Assembly: GCA_023416135.1 (NCBI GenBank) | Contig: JAEZIF010000397.1 | Coordinates: 1 to 50,658 of the forward strand | Origin: Pseudomonadota bacterium | GTDB taxonomy: Bacteria; Pseudomonadota; Alphaproteobacteria; Reyranellales; Reyranellaceae | DNA: 50,658 bases | Reading direction: 5' to 3' | Shown: positions 42,955-50,658 of the stretch, one piece after another | Layout of the letters: every line of letters starts with the position of its first letter | How positions within the stretch are numbered: the stretch's first letter is position 1 | Made by a program: the position numbers and the translations under genes | The notes under the pieces: model-generated | Databases searched by the model: none | Told to the model about the DNA's origin: nothing | What the model saw: only the letters and a program-made list of their open reading frames with translations

Positions 42955-43413
42955 ATGCACCCATTCAAGGCCCTGGCGGCAGCCACGTTCGTGGCCGGCC
43001 TGCTTCTGCCGCCCGACCAGGCGCTCGCGGAAAACTGCCGCGATCGCGTGGAGCAGATGGCGACAGCCTACGGAACCTCGACCGATCCGCCGACCATCCC
43101 GCCCGGCGAGATGAAGAAGCCGGTGACGCCCGACGACTTGGCGCGATCAGGCGGCGTCGTCGAGCCTCCGGCGACGTCGGACCGCTCGGTGATCACCCCG
43201 CCGCGCGACCATTCCGGCATGCCGACGATGCCCGATGTCGCGCGGCCGCAGCCGAAGAGCAAGGCCACCGACAAGCCGGCGCTCGATCCGGCGGACATGT
43301 CCTCGTTGCAGGCGCTGCTGGTCGCCGCTCGCGCGCAGGCCGAACGCGGCATGGAAGCGGAGTGCCTCGACGGCCTGCGCAAGGCCGAACAGATCGTGGC
43401 GCACAGGCGATAG
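42955..43413 (+). CDS. Secreted Pro-rich protein, unknown function
   Basis: A 152-residue exported protein. The signal peptide (HPFKALAAATFVAGLLLP, then PDQALA) is cleaved after ALA. The mature part is rich in Pro, Asp and Thr (STDPPTIPPGEMKKPVTPDD) with one Cys near the new N-terminus (AENCRDRVEQM) and another in the C-terminal helix (ADMSSLQALLVAARAQAERG, then MEAECLDGLRKAEQI), possibly forming a disulfide. The helix ends the protein. No function is recognised. ATG 42955 is chosen over an upstream in-frame start because GAGGAGAGCG precedes it. Confidence 0.75.
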   Translation: MHPFKALAAATFVAGLLLPPDQALAENCRDRVEQMATAYGTSTDPPTIPPGEMKKPVTPDDLARSGGVVEPPATSDRSVITPPRDHSGMPTMPDVARPQPKSKATDKPALDPADMSSLQALLVAARAQAERGMEAECLDGLRKAEQIVAHRR

Positions 43414-43416
43414 GCG

Positions 43417-44539
43417 CTACGCCGCTTGCTTGTCCTTGCCCTCGCCGACGCGGGCGGCGAGCGAGGCGGCCATGAACTCGTCGAGGTCGCCGTCGAGCAC
43501 CTTCTGCGGATCCGAGCGTTCGACGTTGGTGCGCAGGTCCTTCACCATCTGGTAGGGCTGCAGCACGTAGGACCGGATCTGGTGGCCCCAGCCGATGTCG
43601 GTCTTGCTGGCCTCGGCCTCAAGCCGCTCGGCCTCGCGCTTCTGCAGTTCGACCTCGTAGAGGCGCGCCTTCAGCATCTGCATGGCCTTGGCGCGGTTCT
43701 GGTGCTGTGAGCGCTCCTGCTGGACGGCGACGGCGATACCGGTCGGGATATGGGTGATGCGCACCGCCGAGTCGGTCTTGTTGACATGCTGGCCGCCGGC
43801 ACCCGAAGCGCGATAGGTGTCGACGCGCAGGTCCTTGTCGAGAATCTCGATCTCGATGTTCTCGTCGACCTCGGGATAGACCCACACCGAGGCGAACGAG
43901 GTCTGGCGCCGCGCATTGCCGTCGAACGGCGAGATGCGGACCAGGCGATGCACGCCCGACTCGGTCTTGAGCCAGCCGTAGGCGTTGGGCCCCTCGACCT
44001 TGAAGGCGCACGACTTGATGCCGGCCTCTTCGCCGGCGCTCTCCTCCAGCCAGCTCACCTTGAAGCCGCGCCGCTCGGCCCAGCGCGTGTACATGCGCGC
44101 CAGCATCTCGGCCCAGTCCTGGGCCTCGGTGCCGCCGGCGCCGGCATTGAGCTCGACATAGGCGTTGTTGCCGTCGGCCTCGCCCGACAGCAGCGTCTCG
44201 AGCCGCGCCTGCGCCGCTTCGCTACGGGCCTCGGCCAGCGCCTTCTCGGCGTCGGCGATCATGGCCTCGTCCTTCTCGGACTCGGCCATCTCGATCAGGC
44301 CGACATTGTCGTCGACGGCGGCGCGCAGGCGCTTGATGGCGGCGATGGCGGATTCGAGCTTGGTCCGCTCCTTCATCACCGCCTGGGCCTGCTTCTGGTC
44401 GCTCCACAGCGCCGGATCCTCGGCGCGCGCGTTCAACTCATCCAGCCGTACGACAGCCTTGTCGTAGTCAAAGACGCCTCCTCAGGAGCGTCAGCGACTC
44501 CTCGATCTCGTTGACCATGGCTTGAGCTTCGGCACGCAT
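43417..44539 (-). CDS. prfB: Peptide chain release factor 2 with programmed +1 frameshift
   Basis: RF2 reads UGA and UAA stops. The gene starts at ATG 44539 and gives 23 codons (MRAEAQAMVNEIEESLTLLR, then RRL) to an in-frame TGA at 44470-44468. The slip sequence CTT TGA C (44473-44467) and the upstream AGGAGG are the classic autoregulated +1 frameshift signals. Beyond it the protein continues DYDKAVVRLDELNARAEDPA. The body has the SPF stop-reading motif (RISPFDGNARR) and the catalytic GGQ (GAGGQHVNKTDS). Low RF2 lets the ribosome shift and make more RF2. It lies downstream of PBP1A across 74 bp with a palindrome. Confidence 0.96.
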
Positions 44540-44556
44540 TGCACAGCACCTCGTCA

Positions 44557-44608
44557 GAGCGCGGACCTCGAGGTCCGCTCATGAATGCAAACCTGGAGGT
44601 CCGCGCTC
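44557..44608. repeat. Nested palindromic repeat between prfB and the PBP1A gene
   Basis: GAGCGCGGACCTC (44557-44569) can pair with the 13-bp mate GAGGTCCGCGCTC at 44596-44608 or with the near mate in the perfect palindrome GCGGACCTCGAGGTCCGC (44561-44578). Two alternative hairpins are therefore possible. The style resembles REP-like intergenic palindromes; it may also terminate PBP1A transcription ahead of prfB. Confidence 0.55.
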
Positions 44609-44613
44609 CAAGA

Positions 44614-47085
44614 TCAATAGGTTTCGCCGGTTCCCGTAAGACCCGGGCGTCGGCCACCGCCCGCCTGCTGCGGGCCGCCGTCTATACCGGACCAGTGCCC
44701 CGACCCGTCAAGCAGGGACTGATTGAAGCCCTCGCTGCCCGGCTCGGTGCCGGGCTTGAAAACCTCGTCGATCGTGCCGCCCTCGTAGGAGAACTTCACC
44801 ATGCGCAGGCCGGGCGGGATGCGGAACGGCGTCGGCGGCTTGTCCTTGAAGATCTGCTTGGCGATCGTCTCGTAGATCGGCGCGGCATTGCCGCCGCCGG
44901 TCTCGAGGTTGCCGTGGCCGAGCGTCTTCGGCTCGTCGAAGCCGATATAGATACCGATGGTGATGTCGGGCGTCGAGCCCAGGAACCAGTTGTCGCGCGC
45001 GTCGTTGGTCGTGCCGGTCTTGCCGGCGATCGGCCGGCCGAGCGCCGCCAGGCGGCCGGCCGTGCCGCGCGTGGTCACGCCCAGCATCATGTGCACGACC
45101 TGGTAGACCGATGCGGGATCGTGGAACGGCTTGCGCGAGTCGACGATCTCAGGGGCGACCGGCTTGCCACCCCCCGCCTGATCGGCCGCCTGCTCGCCGC
45201 AGCCGCGACAAGCGCGCGGCTCGTGGCGGTAGACGGTCTTGCCGTTGCGGTCCTGCACGCGGTCGACCAGGGAGGGCGTGATTTCGAGCGCGCCGTTGGC
45301 CAGCATGGCGTATGCCATGGTCATGCGCAGCAAGGTGGTCTCGCCCGCGCCCAGCGACATCGGCAGGTAGGCGCCCATCTGGTCGACGACGCCGAATTCC
45401 TTGGCGACCTCCACCACCTTCTTCATGCCGACCTGCTGGGCCATGCGCACGGTCATGAGGTTGCGCGACTGCTCGAGACCGCGCCGTACCGTGGTCGGAC
45501 CGAGATAGTCGCCGCCGTAGTTCTTGGGCGACCATATCGGCTGGCCGTAGCCCGGGTCGTAGGAGAACGGCGCATCGAGCACGACCGAGGCCGGCGTGAA
45601 GCCCGAATCCATGGCCGCGAGATAGACGAACGGCTTGAACGACGAGCCGGGCTGGCGTGCCGCCTGGACGGCGCGATTGAACTGGCTGCGGGCATAGGAC
45701 CAGCCGCCCGACATGGCGAGCACGCGCCCGGTCTGGGTGTCCATCACGACCACGCCGCCTTCGACGTTGGGGATCTGACGCAGCCCGTAGCTCCTGGGCG
45801 GATAGGGCTTGGCGTTCTGGCCGGCCGGCTTCTCGACCTTCTCGACCACGATCACGTCGCCGACGCTGACGACATCCTTGGGGCTTCGCGGCGGCGCACC
45901 GACGCGCTGCTCGGCGAGGGTCGGCGCGGCCCAGGTCATCTCGGCGAAGGGAACGGTGCCCTCACCGTCAGGCAAGCCGACGATCTGCACGGCTTGCGGC
46001 TCGACCTTGCTCACGACGGCGAGCTGCCAGGTCGACGGGCCGCCCAGCGGCCGACGCTGGACGACGCGGGCGAACTCCTCCTCCCAAACGCTCATGTCGG
46101 AGATCTTGGCATAGGGGCCGCGCCAGCCGTGACGGCGGTCGTAGATGATCAGGCCCTGGCGCAGGGCGGCGTCGGCGACCGTCTGGATCGCGGGATCGAG
46201 CGTGGTCGAGACGGTGAGCCCACCTTCATAGAGGCCCTTCTCGCCATAGGCCGCCATCAGGTTGCGGCGCACTTCCTCGGCAAAGAAGTCGGCCTGCACG
46301 ACCTCGGTGTTGCCGCGACGGCGATATTGCAGCTTCTCGGCCCGGGCCTGCTGCATTTCGGCGGCGGTGATGTAGCCGTCATCGAGCATGCGGCCCAGCA
46401 CGTAGTCCCGACGGGCGTAGGCCTCCTTCTCGTTACGCACCAGGTTGTAGCGATTCGGCGCCTTGGGCAGAGCGGCGAGGTAGGCGATCTCCGACAGGGT
46501 GAGCTCGTCGAGCGAGCGGTCGAAGTAGTTGATGGCCGCCTGGGCGACGCCGTAGTTGCCCGAGCCGAGATAGATCTCGTTGAGATAGAGCTCGAGGATG
46601 CGCTCCTTGGAGTAGGTCTCCTCGATGCGAAAGGCGAGAATGGCTTCGCGGATCTTGCGCGCCAGCGTCGCCTGGTTGGTGAGCAGGAAGTTCTTGGCGA
46701 CCTGCTGGGTCAGGCCCGACGCGCCCTCCGGCCGCTTGCCGGGATTGGCGACGTTGGCGATGACGGCGCGCACCACGCCGATGAAGTCGACGCCGGGATG
46801 CGAGAAGAAGCGCTGGTCCTCGGCCGCGACGAAGGCTTCCAAAACGCGCTTGGGCATGGCGGCCACCGGCACGAACACGCGCTTTTCGCGCGCATACTCG
46901 GCCAGCAGTCGCCCGTCGGAAGCGTAAAGACGGGAAGAGATCGCCGGTTGGTAGTCGGCGAGTTGCTTGTGGTCCGGCAGGCCGTGGCTGAAGTGCCAGA
47001 ACAGGCCGGCCACAGTGCCGGTGCCAACGATCAGGGCGGCCGTCGCGAAGGCCAGCAGGATTTTGAAAAGGTTCAACACTTTCAT
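44614..47085 (-). CDS. mrcA: Penicillin-binding protein 1A
   Basis: An 823-residue bifunctional peptidoglycan synthase. After one N-terminal helix (LFKILLAFATAALIVGTGTV) comes the glycosyltransferase domain with EDQRFFSHPGVDFIG, GLTQQVAKNFLLTN and RKIREAILAFRIEETYSKER, then an OB-like segment, and the transpeptidase with SxxK (GSSFKPF, near 481), SxN (SRN) and KTG (AGKTGTTN, near 687). These sites join the lipid II chain and cross-link peptides. It follows the amidase gene by about 50 bp and is probably cotranscribed with it. The name mrcA is by family; some alphaproteobacteria have more than one 1A-type protein. Confidence 0.95.
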   Translation of the reverse strand: MKVLNLFKILLAFATAALIVGTGTVAGLFWHFSHGLPDHKQLADYQPAISSRLYASDGRLLAEYAREKRVFVPVAAMPKRVLEAFVAAEDQRFFSHPGVDFIGVVRAVIANVANPGKRPEGASGLTQQVAKNFLLTNQATLARKIREAILAFRIEETYSKERILELYLNEIYLGSGNYGVAQAAINYFDRSLDELTLSEIAYLAALPKAPNRYNLVRNEKEAYARRDYVLGRMLDDGYITAAEMQQARAEKLQYRRRGNTEVVQADFFAEEVRRNLMAAYGEKGLYEGGLTVSTTLDPAIQTVADAALRQGLIIYDRRHGWRGPYAKISDMSVWEEEFARVVQRRPLGGPSTWQLAVVSKVEPQAVQIVGLPDGEGTVPFAEMTWAAPTLAEQRVGAPPRSPKDVVSVGDVIVVEKVEKPAGQNAKPYPPRSYGLRQIPNVEGGVVVMDTQTGRVLAMSGGWSYARSQFNRAVQAARQPGSSFKPFVYLAAMDSGFTPASVVLDAPFSYDPGYGQPIWSPKNYGGDYLGPTTVRRGLEQSRNLMTVRMAQQVGMKKVVEVAKEFGVVDQMGAYLPMSLGAGETTLLRMTMAYAMLANGALEITPSLVDRVQDRNGKTVYRHEPRACRGCGEQAADQAGGGKPVAPEIVDSRKPFHDPASVYQVVHMMLGVTTRGTAGRLAALGRPIAGKTGTTNDARDNWFLGSTPDITIGIYIGFDEPKTLGHGNLETGGGNAAPIYETIAKQIFKDKPPTPFRIPPGLRMVKFSYEGGTIDEVFKPGTEPGSEGFNQSLLDGSGHWSGIDGGPQQAGGGRRPGLTGTGETY

Positions 47086-47135
47086 TTCTTTACGCGGCCA
47101 ACCCCAGGGGCAGCAACGCCGACCTTGAAAGTAAG

Positions 47136-47966
47136 TTACGCCTTTCTTGTGGCAATTCCGGACCTGAAGTGCGCATCCACCGAAGCCCGAAGCGCCTTGG
47201 CCAAGGCTGCCTGGTGCTGGCGCACCGTCAGGAGCTTCTCATCCTGTCGATTGGACAGGTAGCCGAGTTCCACGAGGGCAGCCGGAATATCGGGCGAGGT
47301 CAGGACGGCAAATCCCGCTTGGCGATGGCTGCGGGGCAGCAGACGTACGCCGCTGGTGCCGAAGGTCCGCACGATGGTATCGGCCAAACGCCGTGAATCG
47401 TTCACCGTGCCGCGTTGGCTCATGGCGACCAGGGTACGGGCAACGTCGTCGGACTGGTTGGCGAGCTTCATGCCCGCGACCACGGCGTCGGCACGATTCT
47501 CGCGCGCCGCCAGCGCCGCCGCCTCGCGGTCGCTCGCCTCTTCGGACAGGGTGTAGACCGAGGCGCCGCGCACATCGGAATCGGGATGGGCGTCGGCGTG
47601 CAGCGACAGGAAGAGGTCGGCCTTGGCCGCCTGTGCACGCGCCACGCGATCGCGCAGAGCGACGAAGCTGTCGGAGGCTCGCGTCAACATCACACGATAG
47701 TTGCCGCCGGCCTGCAGCTCGCGCTGCAGTTGGCGGGCGATCGCCATCACGACGACCTTCTCCTTGGTGCCCCGAACGCCGAGTGCACCGGGATCCTTGC
47801 CGCCATGACCGGGATCAAGAAAGACCAGCTTGGGCTTGGATGGCGGCTTCGGCTTGGCGATGGATTTCTTGGAGCGCTGATTGCCCCACACCGCAGGGGC
47901 GCCCAAGCTGAGGGCGGCCAGGCCGGCCAATCCAGCAATGACATTTCGGCGGTAAGGGGCGGCCAT
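47136..47966 (-). CDS. N-acetylmuramoyl-L-alanine amidase (AmiC-type), Tat-like signal
   Basis: A 276-residue periplasmic zinc amidase that cuts the peptide from MurNAc at division. The Zn ligands are His in FLDPGHGGKDPGALG and LFLSLHADAHPDS, and the catalytic Glu is in AALVELGYLSNRQDE. The N-terminus PYRRNVIAGLAGLAALSLGA looks like a twin-arginine signal, as with E. coli AmiA and AmiC. No AMIN domain is present, so it is the short AmiA-like form. The start at 47966 is used; an upstream in-frame start would run into the AT-rich promoter region. It lies upstream of PBP1A and divergent from rne. Confidence 0.88.
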   Translation of the reverse strand: MAAPYRRNVIAGLAGLAALSLGAPAVWGNQRSKKSIAKPKPPSKPKLVFLDPGHGGKDPGALGVRGTKEKVVVMAIARQLQRELQAGGNYRVMLTRASDSFVALRDRVARAQAAKADLFLSLHADAHPDSDVRGASVYTLSEEASDREAAALAARENRADAVVAGMKLANQSDDVARTLVAMSQRGTVNDSRRLADTIVRTFGTSGVRLLPRSHRQAGFAVLTSPDIPAALVELGYLSNRQDEKLLTVRQHQAALAKALRASVDAHFRSGIATRKA

Positions 47967-48447
47967 TGATGCAGCCAGCTTTAATAGAGGGGAGCCAATT
48001 ATTGTTTTGATATCCTCAACCAAATACAGAAGAACAGAAAGAATTTCAAGAAAATTCAAATATTTACCGATGAGAATTCATCTCCCCCCAACGTTTTGAT
48101 TGTGGCCGCCAAACGAACCCCCTATGTTGCGCATGCGAGCAGTCGCCGTCGTTCGAAGCGCCCTCTCTACGGATGGTGCGCTCCGACGGCAGTCTTCTAA
48201 GCCGGGCTGGCGCCCCACAATGCGATGGGAGCGGCGGGCCTGCGGAGGGACTGTCAGGCAGGCGGTGGCTATAGGAAACCCGAGGTCGGCAGGGCCCAGT
48301 TGTGGTCCGGCGGCGCGATGCTTCCCCGTCTTGGCCTAGAAGTTGGCCGTTCGGCGGGTCGATGGCGCACCGTCCCCCTCGCCCCAGAGAGGCGGCTCGG
48401 CCGCCGGTCGCTCGCGCCGGCTGGACACGGACGTCTCGGAGCGAGCC
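47967..48447. other. AT-rich divergent region and long rne leader
   Basis: About 480 bp without a gene. The part at 47990-48080 is notably AT-rich and probably carries the amidase promoter on the minus strand (a TTGAAA-17-TATTTG pair can be made). The part at 48100-48447 is the presumed rne leader; TTGTGG-17-TATGTT (about 48100-48128) could be its promoter. A leader of about 300 nt would suit RNase E, whose mRNA is autoregulated through its 5' region in other bacteria. Confidence 0.5.
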
Positions 48448-50658
48448 ATGGCACGGCGCATGCTCATCGATGCGAGCCACCCCGAGGAAACGCGGGTGGT
48501 CGTCGTTGATGGAACACGACTGGAAGAATTCGATTTCGAGACGGCGACTCGCAAGCCCCTCAAGGGCAACATCTATCTCGCCAAGGTCATCCGCATCGAG
48601 CCATCGCTCCAGGCGGCGTTCGTGGAGTACGGCGGCAACCGCCACGGCTTCCTGGCCTTCTCCGAAATCCACCCCGACTACTACCAGATCCCTGTCGCCG
48701 ACCGCGAAAGGCTGATAGCCGAGCAGCAGCGCCTGCAGGCCGAAGCGGACGAGGACGAGCCGCGCCGCCGCGACAGGATCGACCGCACCGACATCGATGA
48801 AGTGCGCGAGGAGCGGGTCGAAATCTCCGTTGAACCAGCCGGCAGCGAGCCGCCGGCCGAAGTGGCCGTCGAGGCCATCGCCAACGCCGAGGATGCAGGC
48901 GACCGCCCGGTCACCGACCAGCCGGCGCCCGAGTCGCTGCCGCCGGCGATCATCGCCGAACCCGAGCCTGCTCCCGAGCCCCAGGCCCAGCCGGCCGCCA
49001 TCGTCAGCGATCGTATCGACGGTCCGGCCGAGACCGAGGCAAGTGCGGAACCGCCGCCGATCGCGACGCCAGCCGAAACGCCGGATGTGGCGCCGCCTGG
49101 CGAGCAGCCGCCCACCGTTTATGCCGAGGCCGCGGCCGAGAGTCCCGTCGAGGCGTCGGCCGACGCGAGCAACGAGTCCTCCACGGACCCGGCCGACGCG
49201 CCGCAACCCGAAGTTACCGTCGAGACGCTGGGCGGCGACGACGTGATCGAGCAGCGCGAGACGCGCGAGCGCCGTCGCCGCAACCCGGTCCGGCAGTACA
49301 AGATCCAGGAAGTCATCAAGCGCCGGCAGATCCTGCTGGTGCAGGTCGTCAAGGAAGAGCGCGGCAACAAGGGTGCGGCGCTCACCACCTACCTGTCGCT
49401 GGCCGGCCGCTACTGCGTACTGATGCCCAATGCCGGCCGTGGCGGCGGCATCTCCCGCAAGATCTCCAATCCGGCCGACCGCAAGCGCATGAAGGAGGTC
49501 CTGGGCGAGCTCGACGTGCCGCAGGGCCAGGGCGTGATCCTGCGCACTGCCGGCCTTGAGCGCAGCACCATCGATATCAAGCGCGACTACGAGTACCTGT
49601 CGCGGCTGTGGGATTCGATCCGCGAGATCACCATGCGCTCGACGGCGCCGGCGCTGATCTACGAGGAAGGCGACCTGATCAAGCGCTCGCTGCGCGACGT
49701 CTACGACACCGACATCGCCCAGGTGCTGGTCGAGGGCGAGACGGGCTTCAACGCCGCGTCCGAGTTCATGCGCCAGCTGGTGCCGCATCAGGCGGGCAAG
49801 GTCGAGCTCTACAAGGAGGCGATCCCCCTCTTCCACCGCTATCAGGTCGAGAACCAGTTCGACGCCATGCATTCGCCGGTCGTCCAGCTGCGCTCCGGCG
49901 GCTATATCGTCATCAATCCGACCGAGGCGCTGGTCGCCATCGATGTCAACTCGGGCCGCTCGACCAAGGAGCGCAACATCGAGGAGACGGCGCTCAGGAC
50001 CAACATCGAGGCGGCCGAGGAGATCGCCCGCCAGGTGCGCCTGCGCGACCTCGCCGGACTGATCGTGATCGACTTCATCGACATGGAGGAGACACGCCAC
50101 CAGCGCCAGGTCGAGCACAAGGTCAAGGATGCGATGCGCCACGACCGCGCCCGCATCCAGATCGGCCGCATCTCGGCCTTCGGCCTGCTCGAGATGTCGC
50201 GCCAGCGTCTGCGGCCCTCGCTGCTCGAGCATTCGACCGAGATCTGCCCGCATTGCGCCGGCACCGGCCGCATCCGCTCGATCGAATCGGCATCGCTGCA
50301 TGCGCTGCGCGCCGTCGAAGAGGAAGGCGTGCGACGCCGCGCCAGCGAGATCGTCGTCAGCGTGCCGCCCAACGTCGCGCTCTATCTTCTGAACCAGAAG
50401 CGCCACGCCCTGTCGGAGATCGAGACGCGCTACGGCATCGCGGTGACCGTCGAGGCCGATGACGAACTGCATGCCGCCGATTGCGAGATCGAGCGCGTGC
50501 GCAGCCGGCGTGACGACCGCGAACGGCCGGCCCAGGAACTGGCACGCGCCTCCTACGAGGAAGTGTCCGACGAGCCGGCGGTCGACGAGGCCGAGGGCAG
50601 CGAGGACCGCGAAGCCGGCGAGCGCGTGGACGACCGCGGCGAGCGCGAGGACGGCGAC
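48448..50658 (+). CDS. rne: Ribonuclease E, 5' part (runs off the window)
   Basis: The first 737 residues of RNase E, the core mRNA-decay and rRNA-processing endonuclease. The start MARRMLIDASHPEETRVVVV is the RNase E/G N-terminus, with GGAG upstream. The S1 domain opens at GNIYLAKVIRIEPSLQAAFV and closes after an acidic Pro/Ala/Glu-rich insertion (about 95-275), resuming at YKIQEVIKRRQILLVQVVKE. The catalytic Asp pair is Asp499 (AIDVNSGR) and Asp542 (VIDFIDM), and the Zn-link is Cys600 and Cys603 (CPHCAGTGR). The tail becomes acidic at the edge, the start of the C-terminal scaffold. The insertion in S1 is larger than in E. coli, as known in alphaproteobacteria. The gene is divergent from the amidase. 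Confidence 0.95.
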   Translation, partial: MARRMLIDASHPEETRVVVVDGTRLEEFDFETATRKPLKGNIYLAKVIRIEPSLQAAFVEYGGNRHGFLAFSEIHPDYYQIPVADRERLIAEQQRLQAEADEDEPRRRDRIDRTDIDEVREERVEISVEPAGSEPPAEVAVEAIANAEDAGDRPVTDQPAPESLPPAIIAEPEPAPEPQAQPAAIVSDRIDGPAETEASAEPPPIATPAETPDVAPPGEQPPTVYAEAAAESPVEASADASNESSTDPADAPQPEVTVETLGGDDVIEQRETRERRRRNPVRQYKIQEVIKRRQILLVQVVKEERGNKGAALTTYLSLAGRYCVLMPNAGRGGGISRKISNPADRKRMKEVLGELDVPQGQGVILRTAGLERSTIDIKRDYEYLSRLWDSIREITMRSTAPALIYEEGDLIKRSLRDVYDTDIAQVLVEGETGFNAASEFMRQLVPHQAGKVELYKEAIPLFHRYQVENQFDAMHSPVVQLRSGGYIVINPTEALVAIDVNSGRSTKERNIEETALRTNIEAAEEIARQVRLRDLAGLIVIDFIDMEETRHQRQVEHKVKDAMRHDRARIQIGRISAFGLLEMSRQRLRPSLLEHSTEICPHCAGTGRIRSIESASLHALRAVEEEGVRRRASEIVVSVPPNVALYLLNQKRHALSEIETRYGIAVTVEADDELHAADCEIERVRSRRDDRERPAQELARASYEEVSDEPAVDEAEGSEDREAGERVDDRGEREDGD

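Noticed and set aside
47967..48059. Longer amidase N-terminus
   Set aside because: It lies in AT-rich promoter-like DNA and would displace the signal peptide from the N-terminus.
48064..50472. Minus-strand open frame opposite rne
   Set aside because: RNase E is certain from its S1 and catalytic motifs, and the antisense frame has no recognised domain.

Overview
The window is about 50.7 kb of GC-rich DNA, almost certainly chromosomal and alphaproteobacterial. The evidence is the complete ISC iron-sulfur operon led by iscR, the rne / amidase / PBP1A / prfB block in its usual alphaproteobacterial order, an RNase E whose S1 domain is split by a long acidic proline-rich insertion, and the abundance of Bug/TctC periplasmic binding proteins. 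A Rhodospirillales- or Reyranella-like host is a guess from protein style; no database search was possible.

Layout. 1-1410: the right end of an integrated element (tail of a small excisionase-like protein and a tyrosine integrase) abutting the 3' end of an intact tRNA-Met gene. 1486-1740: the wreck of a Bug/TctC binding-protein gene. 1866-3691: mnmA, a VOC protein and a small membrane protein as one overlapping operon. 3754-4206: an NTF2-like protein. 4207-4766: a gene-free gap holding a near-consensus orphan promoter and two inverted repeats. 4767-6086: two tandem paralogous glycine-zipper lipoproteins. 6148-12878 (minus): iscR, a second NifS-like desulfurase, iscS, iscU, iscA, hscB, hscA, fdx and iscX, with an IscR-type operator upstream of iscR. 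13114-24536: housekeeping and scattered genes (alpha/beta hydrolase, anmK, tyrS, a YhdP/AsmA-like giant, glnE, a BCP peroxiredoxin, an FAD monooxygenase, a KTSC protein). 24842-32155: accessory metabolism, namely a LysR regulator divergent from a four-gene operon (SerC-like aminotransferase, aspartoacylase-like deacylase, SLC13/DASS transporter, Bug protein), then a convergent amidohydrolase-Bug pair. 32280-34081: an MFS transporter and a small secreted protein. 34158-36480 (minus): a tight operon of a ferritin-like diiron protein, a truncated globin and a class III adenylyl cyclase. 36722-37613: a LysR pseudogene with three frameshifts. 37702-43413: a GMC oxidoreductase, a K+-channel-like protein, an LLM flavin oxidoreductase, a Tat-type GH1 beta-glucosidase and a small secreted protein. 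43417-50658: prfB (with its programmed +1 frameshift), PBP1A, an N-acetylmuramoyl-L-alanine amidase and, divergently, the start of rne, which runs off the window.

How the genes work together. The ISC operon is a complete de novo Fe-S assembly line with its own repressor and an extra desulfurase. The PBP1A/amidase pair handles peptidoglycan synthesis and splitting, and AnmK recycles cell-wall sugar. The four-gene operon at 25.8-30.2 kb looks like capture, uptake, deacylation and transamination of an acylated amino-acid-like compound. The best candidate for an undescribed system is the diiron protein / truncated globin / adenylyl cyclase operon at 34.2-36.5 kb, which would couple O2, NO or a redox ligand to cAMP. 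The genes at both edges of the window are incomplete.
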